DNA of 64,000 nt, from assembly GCA_029258375.1 (NCBI GenBank), contig JARHZA010000002.1, forward strand, positions 191,001 to 255,000. Direction: 5' to 3'. The position numbers and the translations under genes were made by a program. This stretch comes from Eubacterium sp. GTDB taxonomy: Bacteria; Bacillota; Clostridia; Oscillospirales; Acutalibacteraceae. The notes under the pieces were generated by a model. It ran no database searches, was not told the origin of the DNA, and saw nothing but the letters and a program-made list of their open reading frames with translations. How positions within the stretch are numbered: the stretch's first letter is position 1; each line of letters begins with the position of its first letter. Below, piece by piece: positions 35,441 to 44,410 of the stretch.

Positions 35441-36022
35441 TTATTTTGTATGTTCGTCAAGAGTTAAATAATATGCAGGTAAAAATTCTTCTTTAAAATA
35501 TTTAACTTCAGGCATATCAATTTCATCAATTTTTTGTTGTTGAATTTGAAGTGCTTTTTCAAATTCTTTATTGCCCATTCTGCTTTCTTCAATGCACTTT
35601 ATAAGAGCATCAATTTTATCGGCAGCTTTAACCATTTTCCAAAGTTCTTCATCTTCCTGTTGTTTTTCAAACATAGGAATGTAGTCTTCTTTGAATTCAT
35701 CTGGCAACATATTAAGTAGTCTTTCGCCTGCAATTCTCTCAATATCTTTATAAACGCTTTTTATTTCGTCGTTATAATATTTAACCGGTGTTGGCATATC
35801 GCCTGTGATAACCTCTGTGGTGTCGTGAAACAAGGCGAGTACTGCTGCACGTTCTGCATTATAATTTTTGCCAAACTTTTTGTTGCCAATAATGCAAAGT
35901 GCGTGTGCAATAACTGCAACGTTTTGGCTATGTTCTGCAATGTTTTCTGTAAAAGCATTGCGCATTAAAGCCCAACGTTCAATTTGTTTCATTCTGCCAA
36001 CCATAGCAAAAAAATTGCTCAT
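35441..36022 (-). CDS. HD-domain 5'-deoxynucleotidase, YfbR-like
   Basis: A 193-aa HD phosphohydrolase. R-x4-RW start (GRMKQIERWALMRN), EHS (His31), FHD (His66-Asp67) and the YfbR-specific TEVITGDMPTPVKYY are all present, as is the second Asp in KAADKIDALI (about 133-141). YfbR removes phosphate from deoxynucleoside 5'-monophosphates and helps balance dNTP pools. It lies 4 nt downstream of aspS and is probably cotranscribed with hisS-aspS. Confidence 0.88.
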   Translation of the reverse strand: MSNFFAMVGRMKQIERWALMRNAFTENIAEHSQNVAVIAHALCIIGNKKFGKNYNAERAAVLALFHDTTEVITGDMPTPVKYYNDEIKSVYKDIERIAGERLLNMLPDEFKEDYIPMFEKQQEDEELWKMVKAADKIDALIKCIEESRMGNKEFEKALQIQQQKIDEIDMPEVKYFKEEFLPAYYLTLDEHTK

Positions 36023-36026
36023 AATA

Positions 36027-37811
36027 TTATTCCTTATCTTCGCTATCTATGTTAATTCCAAGTTCGCCAAGTTGAATATCATCAATGTTTGAAGGTGCAC
36101 CACTCATAAGTTCGCTTGCATTTTGAACTTTAGGGAATGCTGTAACATCACGTAAACTATCTGCACCGCAAATAAGCATTGCAAGTCTGTCAAGACCAAT
36201 GCCCATACCGCCGTGAGGAGGAGCAGCATATTTGTAAGCTTCAACAAGGAAACCGAATTTTGCATCAATTTCTTCTTGTTCCATACCAAGAAGTTCAAAC
36301 ATTTTATTTTGAAGTTCACAATCTGTAATTCTCATAGAACCAGATGAAAGTTCAGTTCCATTAAGAACAAGGTCAAATGCCTCAGCACGAACTTTTGATT
36401 TATCTGTATCAAGATATGGAATACATTCCTCAAGAGGCATTGTAAATGGGTGGTGCATTGCAACCCATTCGCCACTTTCTTCGTCATATTCAAAGAAAGG
36501 CATTTCAGTAATCCAAAGGAAGTTCCACTTGTTTTCTGGAATAATGTTAAGAGTTTTAGCAACTGTAAGACGAAGTGCGCCCATAACAGATAGAGCAAGG
36601 CTTGTTTTATCACTTACGATGAATACGCAATCGCCCTTTTCTGCTCCAAGTGAAGTAAGAAGTTCGTCAAGTTCGCCTTCTTTAAGGAATTTGCCAAAAG
36701 AACAAGAAGGAGTTTCATCAGCCCAACGAACATAGGCAAGTCCCTTTGCACCAATGCCTTTAACATAATCTGTGAGTTTATCTATTTTCTTTCTTGTGTA
36801 TTCGCCTGCTGAATTTTTAGCAACTATTGCCTTAACAGAACCACCGTCTGCAATAGCGTTTTTAAATACAACAAAATCTGTTTTATCTGCCCATTCAGTA
36901 ATATCTTCAATAAGCATATCAAAACGTGTATCTGGCTTGTCTGAGCCGTATTTGTTCATTGCTTCTGCAAAGGTCATTCTTGGAAGAGGGAAGTCTATGT
37001 CAACATCAATAGTTTCTTTCATAAGTTTTCTTATGAATCCTTCTGCCATATCCATAATGTCGCTTGTGTCAACAAAACTCATTTCAAGGTCAATTTGAGT
37101 GAATTCAGGTTGACGGTCAGCACGTAAATCTTCATCTCTAAAACATCTTGCAAGTTGAATATAACGGTCAAAGCCAGATACCATAAGAAGTTGCTTGTAA
37201 ATTTGTGGACTTTGTGGTAAAGCATAAAACTTGCCGTTGTGAATTCTGCTTGGAACAACGTAGTCTCTTGCACCTTCTGGTGTTGATTTAATCATCATTG
37301 GTGTTTCAATTTCAATAAAATCATTAGCATAAAAGTATTCACGAGCAATCTTTGCAATTTTGTGACGCATAATGATGTTCTTTGTAAGTTTTTCGTTACG
37401 TAGATTAAGGTAACGATATTTAAGAGTAGTTTCGTCGCCAACTTCGTCTGCTTTTGCAATTTCAAAAGGTGGTGTTTGCGCTTTTGAAATTATGCGAAGT
37501 TCAGTAACCATAACTTCTATTTCACCAGTTGGAATTTCTTTGTTTTTGCTTTCACGTTCTTTAACAATACCTTTAAGTGCAAGAACGTATTCAGCACGAA
37601 CGCTTTGTGCTTTTGCAAAAATTTCTCTGTCTGTTTTGTCATTGAAAGAGATTTGAACAATGCCTGTTTTATCTCTTAAATCAATAAAAATAAGGTTGCC
37701 AAGGTCACGTTGACGTTGTGCCCAACCGAAAAGAGTAACTTCTTTACCTTCGTCAGAAAGTCTTAAGTCACCGCAGTAATTTGTTCTTTTAAGTCCTTTA
37801 ATTGTTTCCAT
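36027..37811 (-). CDS. aspS: Aspartyl-tRNA synthetase
   Basis: Class II synthetase of the bacterial type, 594 aa. N-terminal OB-fold anticodon domain (LRLSDEGKEVTLFGWAQRQR), motif 2 YIQLARCFRDEDLRADRQPEFTQ, a bacterial insertion (GAD-like) domain between about 290 and 420, and motif 3 GIGLDRLAML. Start ATG at 37811 overlaps the hisS stop as TAATG. Whether it charges tRNA-Asp only or also tRNA-Asn depends on a gatCAB set not in view. hisS-aspS pairing is typical of Firmicutes. Confidence 0.97.
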   Translation of the reverse strand: METIKGLKRTNYCGDLRLSDEGKEVTLFGWAQRQRDLGNLIFIDLRDKTGIVQISFNDKTDREIFAKAQSVRAEYVLALKGIVKERESKNKEIPTGEIEVMVTELRIISKAQTPPFEIAKADEVGDETTLKYRYLNLRNEKLTKNIIMRHKIAKIAREYFYANDFIEIETPMMIKSTPEGARDYVVPSRIHNGKFYALPQSPQIYKQLLMVSGFDRYIQLARCFRDEDLRADRQPEFTQIDLEMSFVDTSDIMDMAEGFIRKLMKETIDVDIDFPLPRMTFAEAMNKYGSDKPDTRFDMLIEDITEWADKTDFVVFKNAIADGGSVKAIVAKNSAGEYTRKKIDKLTDYVKGIGAKGLAYVRWADETPSCSFGKFLKEGELDELLTSLGAEKGDCVFIVSDKTSLALSVMGALRLTVAKTLNIIPENKWNFLWITEMPFFEYDEESGEWVAMHHPFTMPLEECIPYLDTDKSKVRAEAFDLVLNGTELSSGSMRITDCELQNKMFELLGMEQEEIDAKFGFLVEAYKYAAPPHGGMGIGLDRLAMLICGADSLRDVTAFPKVQNASELMSGAPSNIDDIQLGELGINIDSEDKE

Positions 37812-39157
37812 TATTCTTTATCTCCTAAACCGAAAAGTGAGCCAAAATCAAACTCTTCTCCGTTAATTTCAAGGTCTGCAAGTTGTTCTGAAAGAGTTAT
37901 GTTGTAATAGCCACTAACAAAAGTAGAAAGCGCAATTTCAGTTTCTTCGCCTGTATCCATATTTTTAAGTTTTGCAATGCCTTCTTCAACTTCGTTTTCG
38001 CCTAAAACAATATTAAATTTGGCATTCAGTTTGTCTGCATATTTCATTTGAGCACGCAAACTGCGTTTGTTAAGGTCATAAAGACAAGAGAACCCTTCGT
38101 CTCTCATATCCTTTGCAATCTCAACAGCTTTAAGAGTTGCTTTTTCTCCAAGAGCAACAATGAATAAATCTGGTCTGCTTGCTTCTGGAAATTCACAGTT
38201 TTGAGCTTCCATTAAGAGCATAAGTCTTTCAAGACCCATACCAAAGCCGAGAGAAGGTGTTTTTTGACCGCCAAGTTCTTCAATAAGGCCATCATATCTG
38301 CCACCACCACAAACTGTGCCTTGAGCTCCAATTGAATTAGATACAAATTCAAATACAGTTTTTGTGTAATAGTCAAGACCTCTAACAATTTGAGGATTTA
38401 TTTTATATTCAATGTTTTCAGCATCTAAATATTTTTGAACGCTTTCAAAATGTTCTTTACATTCATCACAAAGGTAATCAAGAACAACTGGTGCACCGTC
38501 TGCTATTTCTGAACAAATAGGAGATTTGCAGTCAAGAATTCTCATAGGGTTCCTATCAAGTCTGTCTTGACAAGTGCCACAAAGTTCGTCTTTTCTTGAA
38601 TTAAAATATTCTTTAAGTGCTTCGTGATATTTTGCACGGCAAGTTGGACAGCCAATTGAGTTTATTTCAAGGCTAATGTCTTTAACACCAAGGTTATCAA
38701 AAATTGATTTTGCAAGACTAATTATTTCTGCATCTGCAAGAGGAGATTGAGTGCCAAAACATTCAACACCAAATTGGTGGAATTCACGAAGTCTGCCTGC
38801 TTGTGGTTTTTCATAACGATAACAAGAAGTTAAATAGCAAACTTTTTGTGGCAAAGCTTCGTTGCAAAGTCCATTTTCAAGGAAAGAACGTGCAGCACCG
38901 GCAGTACCTTCTGGGCGAAGAGTAATATTTCTGCCACCCTTGTCATCAAAAGAATACATTTCTTTTTGAACAACATCTGTTGTGTCACCAACACCACGTT
39001 GAAAAAGTTCAGTATGTTCAAAAACAGGTGTTCTGATTTCTTTAAATCCATATTTTTCAGCAACATCAATAACAGTTGCTTCTATATATTGGTTTTTGTG
39101 AACTTCTTTAGGCAAAACATCTTTAGTACCTTTAATTGCTTTAGTAATAAGTGCCAT
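37811..39157 (-). CDS. hisS: Histidyl-tRNA synthetase
   Basis: Class II synthetase of 448 aa. KGTKDVLP start, motif 2 TSCYRYEKPQAGRLREFHQFG, histidine A motif GLDYYTKTVFEF and GGGRYDGLIEELGG, and the C-terminal anticodon domain from about residue 340. A four-cysteine block (CPTCRAKY, CGTCQDRL, CKSPIC) sits in the insertion domain, as seen in several Firmicutes. ATG 39157 is preferred over an in-frame TTG 39169, which overlaps the GGAG RBS. A terminator separates it from mgsA; only 57 nt lie upstream, too short for a T-box. Confidence 0.97.
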   Translation of the reverse strand: MALITKAIKGTKDVLPKEVHKNQYIEATVIDVAEKYGFKEIRTPVFEHTELFQRGVGDTTDVVQKEMYSFDDKGGRNITLRPEGTAGAARSFLENGLCNEALPQKVCYLTSCYRYEKPQAGRLREFHQFGVECFGTQSPLADAEIISLAKSIFDNLGVKDISLEINSIGCPTCRAKYHEALKEYFNSRKDELCGTCQDRLDRNPMRILDCKSPICSEIADGAPVVLDYLCDECKEHFESVQKYLDAENIEYKINPQIVRGLDYYTKTVFEFVSNSIGAQGTVCGGGRYDGLIEELGGQKTPSLGFGMGLERLMLLMEAQNCEFPEASRPDLFIVALGEKATLKAVEIAKDMRDEGFSCLYDLNKRSLRAQMKYADKLNAKFNIVLGENEVEEGIAKLKNMDTGEETEIALSTFVSGYYNITLSEQLADLEINGEEFDFGSLFGLGDKE

Positions 39158-39171
39158 ATATATCTCCAATC

Positions 39172-39196
39172 AAAAAAATGGGCGAGCGTTTGCCCA
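39172..39196 (-). terminator. Terminator between mgsA homologue and hisS
   Basis: Minus-strand stem TGGGC (39196-39192) with GCCCA (39183-39179) and a T7 run below it, ending at 39172. hisS-aspS then rely on read-through or an unseen promoter. Confidence 0.7.
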
Positions 39197-39213
39197 CCCG
39201 TTATTTTATAGTT

Positions 39214-39627
39214 TTATTTTGAATTGTATTTTGGGTTTACAATTTCACGCCATTCAAAGTCGCCACGTTCAATACCTCTTACTAATGCTTCAGAAGTTGC
39301 AATGTTAGTTGCAAATGGAATATTGTGAACATCGCAAAGGCGAAGTAAATCAGCATCGTTTGGTTCATGTGGTTTTGGATTAAGCGGATCTCTAAAGAAA
39401 AGTAGAATATCTATTTCGTTGCACGCAATTCGGCTTGCAATTTGTTGACCACCGCCCTGGCTACCAGCAAGAAAACAATTTATATCAAGGCCAGTTGCTT
39501 CTTGAATAAGTTTTCCGGTTGTTCCTGTTGCACATAAATCGTGACGGCTTAATATGCCACAATAAGCAATGCAAAATTGAACAAGGAGTTCTTTTTTAGC
39601 GTCATGAGCTATAAGGGCTATATTCAT
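39214..39627 (-). CDS. Methylglyoxal synthase homologue lacking catalytic Asp residues
   Basis: A 137-aa MGS-fold protein: [11 protein letters not shown] start (Asp9), [15 protein letters not shown] phosphate loop, and [17 protein letters not shown]. Compared with the E. coli enzyme from memory, Asp71 in GGDQQ, the catalytic base, is Gly60 here (GSQGGGQQ), and Asp101 is Asn90 (PHEPNDAD). His98 and Asp20 are kept as His87 and Asp9. The Gly codon GGT reads clearly. So the protein may not make methylglyoxal from dihydroxyacetone phosphate; it may bind a phosphorylated ligand or do another reaction. ATG 39627 is chosen because GGAGG lies just before it. Own promoter at 39688-39716. Confidence 0.75.
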   Translation of the reverse strand: MNIALIAHDAKKELLVQFCIAYCGILSRHDLCATGTTGKLIQEATGLDINCFLAGSQGGGQQIASRIACNEIDILLFFRDPLNPKPHEPNDADLLRLCDVHNIPFATNIATSEALVRGIERGDFEWREIVNPKYNSK

Positions 39628-39687
39628 AATTACCTCCATATATTATTACTTAATTAATTACTTTAATATCATTAACTACCAAATAAA

Positions 39688-39716
39688 ATAATATCACATA
39701 TTTTTTGTTTATTCAA
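39688..39716 (-). promoter_or_regulatory. Promoter of the mgsA homologue
   Basis: Minus strand TTGAAT (39716-39711), 17-nt spacer, TATTAT (39693-39688). Confidence 0.6.
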
Positions 39717-39812
39717 CAACAAATCTAATAACTGTACATATAATTGACAAAAACTTTATAAAGTTAGTTAATTATGTTCGTTTTTAGATGTTTATATTAA
39801 AATTTATTGCCA

Positions 39813-41828
39813 TTATCCTAATAAAGTACCAGTTTGTTGTGCTGGCTTTTCATCAGTATTGTTTGAATAATAGTAGTCTATAATGTCTGCGGTGATTTCT
39901 GCAGTTGAAGTACCTGAACCGGCAAGTTCAATTGCAGACGCAATAGAGATTTCAGGTTTGTCATAAGGTGCATAAGTAATAAGAAAACCGTTGTTTACTT
40001 TTTGACCATTTTTAATAACCTGAGATGTACCTGTTTTACAAGCAACTGGAACATCTATTCTTTTAAATACAGATGAAATACCAGCTTTAGTTGCAACTAA
40101 TCTCATACCTTCTTGAACTGTTGAAAAAGTTTTATCAGAAATAGGTAAATTCTCTGCAACTGTACCACTCTTTGTATCAACAGAACCATTTGATGAATTT
40201 ATTATTGCTTTAACAAAACGCATTTCATAACGTGTTCCATTGTTAGCAATTGTTGCACAATAGTTTGCAAGTTGAAGAGGAGTGAAAAGGTGGTCAGATT
40301 GACCAATACCACTTTGGATTGTATCACCCTTTTGCCATCTTCTTCCTATCTTTTCAGCGCTTGCTGGGCCAGCAAGTGTACCAGATGCTTCGCTAATTTC
40401 TACACCTGTTTTTTCACCAAGACCAAACATTAAGCTATATTCATCTATTTTTGAAATGCCAAGTTTATCTGCACAGTTATAGAAGAATATGTTACAAGAT
40501 TTTTGAAGAGCAGTTCTAACATCGTTAGTTCCGTGTGCCATTCTGTCTAAACATCCAAATGTTACATCGTAATACTCAAATGTACCAGAACATTTGAATG
40601 TTGTATGTTCATCAATAACACCTTCTTCAAGAGCAGCACAAGCCATCATAGGTTTGTAAGTTGAACCAGGTGCATAAGTACCAAGAGCAAAACGATTCCA
40701 CATAGGTTTTCTTTGATTTTTAGCAAGTTTAGAATAATTATCGTAATAATCTTTAATATCGTATGTTGGGTAAGAAGCAGCTGCAAGAACTTCGCCGTTA
40801 TTAACGTCTTCTACAACTACTGCACCGGCACTTTCGTTAATATCTACTGAATCGCAAGTTTCTTGCAATTTTGTTTGAGCAAGCCTTTGTAAATCTTTGT
40901 CTATTGTAAGAACTACGGTGTTGCCCTGAATAGGATTTTTTGTTATTTCTTCAGTAACATTACCTTCGCCGTCAATAGTTATTGTAAGTTCACCTGGAGT
41001 ACCTCTGAGTTCACTTTCCATTGCAGATTCAATGCCACTTTTACCAATTATGTCGTTTATGCCGTAACCACTGTCTTTTAAGTTTGCATATTCAGTGTCA
41101 TTGATTTTTCCAACAGTACCTAAAAGATGAGGTGCGATTGTTGTGTCTGCATATTCACGAAAAGCAACTGCTTTAACATCTGCACCAAGATAACGTTCTT
41201 TATCTTCTTTTATAGTAGCTACTGTTTTATTGCTAACGTCATTTGCAATTGTTATTGGATTTTCGATTGAAAACATAAGGCGTGTAAGCTCATATCTTAT
41301 TGCACCAATCTTTAGTGCCGTTACCATATCATAGTTTTCAAGTTCGTACATTTCTACCATTGCATCGAAACAGTTTTGAGGTGTGGCATATTCTTGAAGA
41401 TTAAACATATTTTTGCTTTTCATAGCTTTTATGTCATCTTCTTCACCATCAAACTCAACCTTGCCTCTATTTATTTTAAGCGGTAGATTGTTAATATATT
41501 CTTCGCCGTTTTTGTCAAAAAGAGTAATTAAATTTAAAATTATTGCATTTCTTTCTTCATTATTTTTTTTAGAAGGAAAATAAGCAGCATCAAGAATAAT
41601 AGAATTACCTTGTCTGTTTGTTACAAGCGAATTACCGTTTCTATCAACAATTTCACCACGTGCTGGTTCAATTGGAACTTTGTATGTTTGAGCCGCATTG
41701 TTTTGGGCAACATAAAATTCGTTATTCTTAATTTGAATATCATAAAGGTTAAATCCAAAACCAAGTATAACAAGAACAACAAGAATTATAGCAATAAATG
41801 AACGAACACTGCTGTGTCTGGTTTTCAC
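39813..41828 (-). CDS. Penicillin-binding protein 2 (elongasome transpeptidase)
   Basis: A 671-aa class B PBP. One N-terminal membrane helix (about 10-29), PBP dimerisation domain with ARGEIVDRNGN (56-66), then the transpeptidase: nucleophile Ser389 in GSTYK, SCN (444-446) and KTGTS (598-602). It cross-links peptidoglycan during side-wall growth with RodA and the MreBCD scaffold. It is the last gene of mreB-mreC-mreD-PBP2, a classic rod-shape operon; rodA is not here. No clear terminator follows within 170 nt. Confidence 0.92.
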   Translation of the reverse strand: MKTRHSSVRSFIAIILVVLVILGFGFNLYDIQIKNNEFYVAQNNAAQTYKVPIEPARGEIVDRNGNSLVTNRQGNSIILDAAYFPSKKNNEERNAIILNLITLFDKNGEEYINNLPLKINRGKVEFDGEEDDIKAMKSKNMFNLQEYATPQNCFDAMVEMYELENYDMVTALKIGAIRYELTRLMFSIENPITIANDVSNKTVATIKEDKERYLGADVKAVAFREYADTTIAPHLLGTVGKINDTEYANLKDSGYGINDIIGKSGIESAMESELRGTPGELTITIDGEGNVTEEITKNPIQGNTVVLTIDKDLQRLAQTKLQETCDSVDINESAGAVVVEDVNNGEVLAAASYPTYDIKDYYDNYSKLAKNQRKPMWNRFALGTYAPGSTYKPMMACAALEEGVIDEHTTFKCSGTFEYYDVTFGCLDRMAHGTNDVRTALQKSCNIFFYNCADKLGISKIDEYSLMFGLGEKTGVEISEASGTLAGPASAEKIGRRWQKGDTIQSGIGQSDHLFTPLQLANYCATIANNGTRYEMRFVKAIINSSNGSVDTKSGTVAENLPISDKTFSTVQEGMRLVATKAGISSVFKRIDVPVACKTGTSQVIKNGQKVNNGFLITYAPYDKPEISIASAIELAGSGTSTAEITADIIDYYYSNNTDEKPAQQTGTLLG

Positions 41829-41873
41829 GGTAATCCTCCTTTCTGTTTGTTTACGTAAAATAGTTATTAAAAC

Positions 41874-42413
41874 TTAGTCATTACTAAAATTTATTTTAGC
41901 TGGTTTGTTAAGCCTTTTCTTTATAGGCAAAAGACATATTCTAACAATTGGTGTTAAAATTGCTGTATAAATTGCAGAAGGTAAGTAAAAATAAAATAAA
42001 CTGAGTTCTGCGCCTTTAATGTTTTTGAATATTATAAAGAAAAGCCAATAAAGTATGCTATACACAAATATTGCAGTGATAGAAAAAATCATACTTGTAA
42101 TAAAAGTATCTCTAATGATATAAGTTACAAGAGATGAACTTATAAAGCAAAAAATGCAAATAAAAATTGCATTATATCCCATGTGTGCAGGGGATGATAA
42201 GTCCCACAACATACCACCGAAAAGTCCTAATAGAGCAGCAACTTTTTCGTCTTCACCAAGGCCAATTATTATACAAACTGGCAAAAGCAAAAAACATCTG
42301 GCAGGACCAATTTCTAAAAATAGGCCTTCGGTATTTTGTAATAATGCGGTTAATGCAATAAGGATAATATAAACTATTGTTTTTGAAACTCTTTGTTTAT
42401 ATGAAAGTTCCAT
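41874..42413 (-). CDS. mreD: Rod shape-determining protein MreD
   Basis: A 179-aa membrane protein with about five hydrophobic spans. Sequence conservation in MreD is low; FLEIGPARCFLLLPVCIIIGLGEDEKVAALLGLFGGMLWDLSS is the typical GLxxGxxxD-type core. It bridges MreC and the cytoskeleton in the elongasome. The ATG overlaps the mreC stop by one base (TAATG), so translation is coupled. The position between mreC and PBP2 makes the call firm. Confidence 0.9.
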   Translation of the reverse strand: MELSYKQRVSKTIVYIILIALTALLQNTEGLFLEIGPARCFLLLPVCIIIGLGEDEKVAALLGLFGGMLWDLSSPAHMGYNAIFICIFCFISSSLVTYIIRDTFITSMIFSITAIFVYSILYWLFFIIFKNIKGAELSLFYFYLPSAIYTAILTPIVRICLLPIKKRLNKPAKINFSND

Positions 42414-43255
42414 TATTTAACCCCGCTTTCATAGCCGGTAAGAACAAGGCATTTTGAAATATTATTAACGTCAACACCTGGTTCTATAACAGCATAAGAA
42501 GCAACAGAAGTTAATTCATCATCAATTTCTGTTGTAGTTCCAATAATAAGTCCCTCAGGAATATTACCGCTTATGCCAGCAGTGCAAATTATAGAACCAT
42601 AAGTAACTGCAGTTGTTGAATCAAGGTTTGCAAGTTTGCACTTACCGTCTTTAGCAAGTTTTGCATCACCAGAAACATAAGAAATTTCGCCAGAAACTAT
42701 TTCATAAGCAGAAACTGAAAAACTTGGGTCTAAAATAGTTTTAACAACACTATAAGTAGGGTAAACCTTGTCTATAATTCCAACAATGTAGTTGCCATAA
42801 ACAATAGCATCACCTTTTTTTATTCCACTTGTAGATCCTTTGTTAATTGTGTAAGATCCAAAAATATCAGCTGCATCTCTTGAAGTAACTGTGGCTTCAA
42901 TAAATTTGTAGTCTGGGTGTTCTTCTTTTAATCCAAGTGCGTCTTTATATAATTCATTTTGTTTTTGCAAGTTTTTATAATCTGCTAATTGGTCTTGCAA
43001 AGAACCAACTTGTTTTTCAAGGTCATCAATTCTTTTTAAATAATCAGCATTGCCTGTTGCTTCTCCAAATACATAAGAGATACCATCAGAAATTTTAGTT
43101 GCAACCCAGTTTGCAGGTGTAAATATTGTGCCAATAATTCCTGATTGTGCAGTTTCGCCACGACCATTTGCAGCGCAAACAAGTGCACCAACAAGCAGAA
43201 GTGCAATAATGCCAGTTATCAATTTGAATCGTCTGCTTTTAAAAAGCTCTTTCAT
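42413..43255 (-). CDS. mreC: Rod shape-determining protein MreC
   Basis: A 280-aa bitopic protein: one N-terminal membrane helix (about 10-28), a coiled coil (YLKRIDDLEKQVGSLQDQLADYKNLQKQNELYKDALG) and an outer beta-barrel pair with ATVTSRDAADIFGSYTINKGSTSGIKKGDAIVYGN, the family core. It links MreB inside to PBP2 outside. It begins one base after the mreB stop. Confidence 0.94.
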   Translation of the reverse strand: MKELFKSRRFKLITGIIALLLVGALVCAANGRGETAQSGIIGTIFTPANWVATKISDGISYVFGEATGNADYLKRIDDLEKQVGSLQDQLADYKNLQKQNELYKDALGLKEEHPDYKFIEATVTSRDAADIFGSYTINKGSTSGIKKGDAIVYGNYIVGIIDKVYPTYSVVKTILDPSFSVSAYEIVSGEISYVSGDAKLAKDGKCKLANLDSTTAVTYGSIICTAGISGNIPEGLIIGTTTEIDDELTSVASYAVIEPGVDVNNISKCLVLTGYESGVK

Positions 43256-43256
43256 T

Positions 43257-44237
43257 TTATCTTGCCCTTCTGAGTTTTACTGATGCGCCAACAGCAACGG
43301 CATCCGTTGGATGTTCCGATGTGTGAACAACGATTTTTGTTTCTTTTGAAATGAGTTCTGGAAGTCCTCTTAATAGAGAAGAGCCACCAGTTAAATATAT
43401 ACCACGGTCAATTATATCTGCTGCAAGTTCAGGTAAAGTAACTTCAAGAGTTTCTCTAATTGCAGCAATTATTTCAGCAACTGGTTCTGCGAGAATATCT
43501 CTTATTTCATCTGATGCAACTTCAATTGCTTTTGGTAAACCGTCAGTTAGATTACGACCACGAACTTCCATAGCACCTTCGCCGTCATAGGTCATTGCTG
43601 ATCCAATTTTAATTTTAATATCTTCGGCAGTGTTTTTGCCTATAAGTAAGTTGTAGCCTTTTTTCATATAGTTGATAATTGCGTCATCAAGTGCATTGCC
43701 TGCTACTTTAATGCTCTTTCTTGCTGCAATTCCACCAAGTGAAATTACTGCAACATCGCAAGTGCCACCACCAATATCAACAATCATAGAACCTGTTGCT
43801 TCAAATACAGGAAGACCAACACCAAGTGCGGCAGCCATAGGTTCTTCTATAAGTTCAACATCTTGAGCACCCGCAGAACGAACAGCATCTTCAACAGCTC
43901 TTCTTTCTACTTCTGTAACACCACTTGGCACAGAAATAACTGCTCTTGTTTTTGAAAAAGCAGAACGTGCTGAAGAACGGAATATGAAATTATGTAACAT
44001 ATCAACCGTCATATCAAAGTCTGCTATTACACCATCTTTAAGTGGCTTAATTGCAACAATTGAACCAGGTGTTCTTCCTATCATAACTTTTGCTTCATTA
44101 CCTGTTGCAAGAACTCTTCTTGTTTTTACATCAACTGCAACAACAGACGGTTCACGAACAATAACTTTTCCTTTTCTGTCACAAATTAGAGTATTTTCAG
44201 TTCCCAAATCTATGCCGATATCTCTTGTTAATATCAT
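43257..44237 (-). CDS. mreB: Rod shape-determining protein MreB
   Basis: Bacterial actin, 326 aa. Phosphate-1 loop RDIGIDLGTENTLI, phosphate-2 DIGGGTCDVAVISLGG, and adenosine loop GIYLTGGSSLLRGLPEL are intact. It polymerises under the membrane to guide wall synthesis. The leader between the promoter at 44302-44330 and the ATG holds a GC-rich hairpin followed by T6, which may attenuate the operon. Confidence 0.96.
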   Translation of the reverse strand: MILTRDIGIDLGTENTLICDRKGKVIVREPSVVAVDVKTRRVLATGNEAKVMIGRTPGSIVAIKPLKDGVIADFDMTVDMLHNFIFRSSARSAFSKTRAVISVPSGVTEVERRAVEDAVRSAGAQDVELIEEPMAAALGVGLPVFEATGSMIVDIGGGTCDVAVISLGGIAARKSIKVAGNALDDAIINYMKKGYNLLIGKNTAEDIKIKIGSAMTYDGEGAMEVRGRNLTDGLPKAIEVASDEIRDILAEPVAEIIAAIRETLEVTLPELAADIIDRGIYLTGGSSLLRGLPELISKETKIVVHTSEHPTDAVAVGASVKLRRAR

Positions 44238-44254
44238 ATCTATCTCTCACTTTC

Positions 44255-44280
44255 AAAAAAGCGGATAATGCAAACTCCGC
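44255..44280 (-). terminator. Attenuator-like hairpin in the mreB leader
   Basis: Minus-strand GCGGA (44280-44276), 10-nt loop, TCCGC (44265-44261), then T6 (44260-44255), placed between promoter and RBS. The 5-bp stem is short, so termination would be partial. Confidence 0.5.
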
Positions 44281-44301
44281 ACAAAATTCCAATATAAATC
44301 C

Positions 44302-44330
44302 ATTATATATTAACTTAATACTTATAACAA
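44302..44330 (-). promoter_or_regulatory. Promoter of mreBCD-PBP2
   Basis: Minus strand TTGTTA (44330-44325), 17-nt spacer, TATAAT (44307-44302). Confidence 0.7.
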
Positions 44331-44375
44331 CAAAAAAATTAAAATTTTACAAAATATTTTATTTTTTAAATATTT

Positions 44376-44406
44376 AAAGAAAAACCTGCCATTTTTTAGG
44401 CAGGTT
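44376..44406 (-). terminator. Terminator after the pdaA-like gene
   Basis: Minus strand AACCTGCC (44406-44399) with GGCAGGTT (44390-44383), then a T-rich run. Confidence 0.85.
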
Positions 44407-44410
44407 TAAG

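Noticed and set aside
39158..39213. T-box riboswitch before hisS
   Set aside because: Only 57 nt separate the genes, and this is taken by a terminator and RBS; no T-box sequence.
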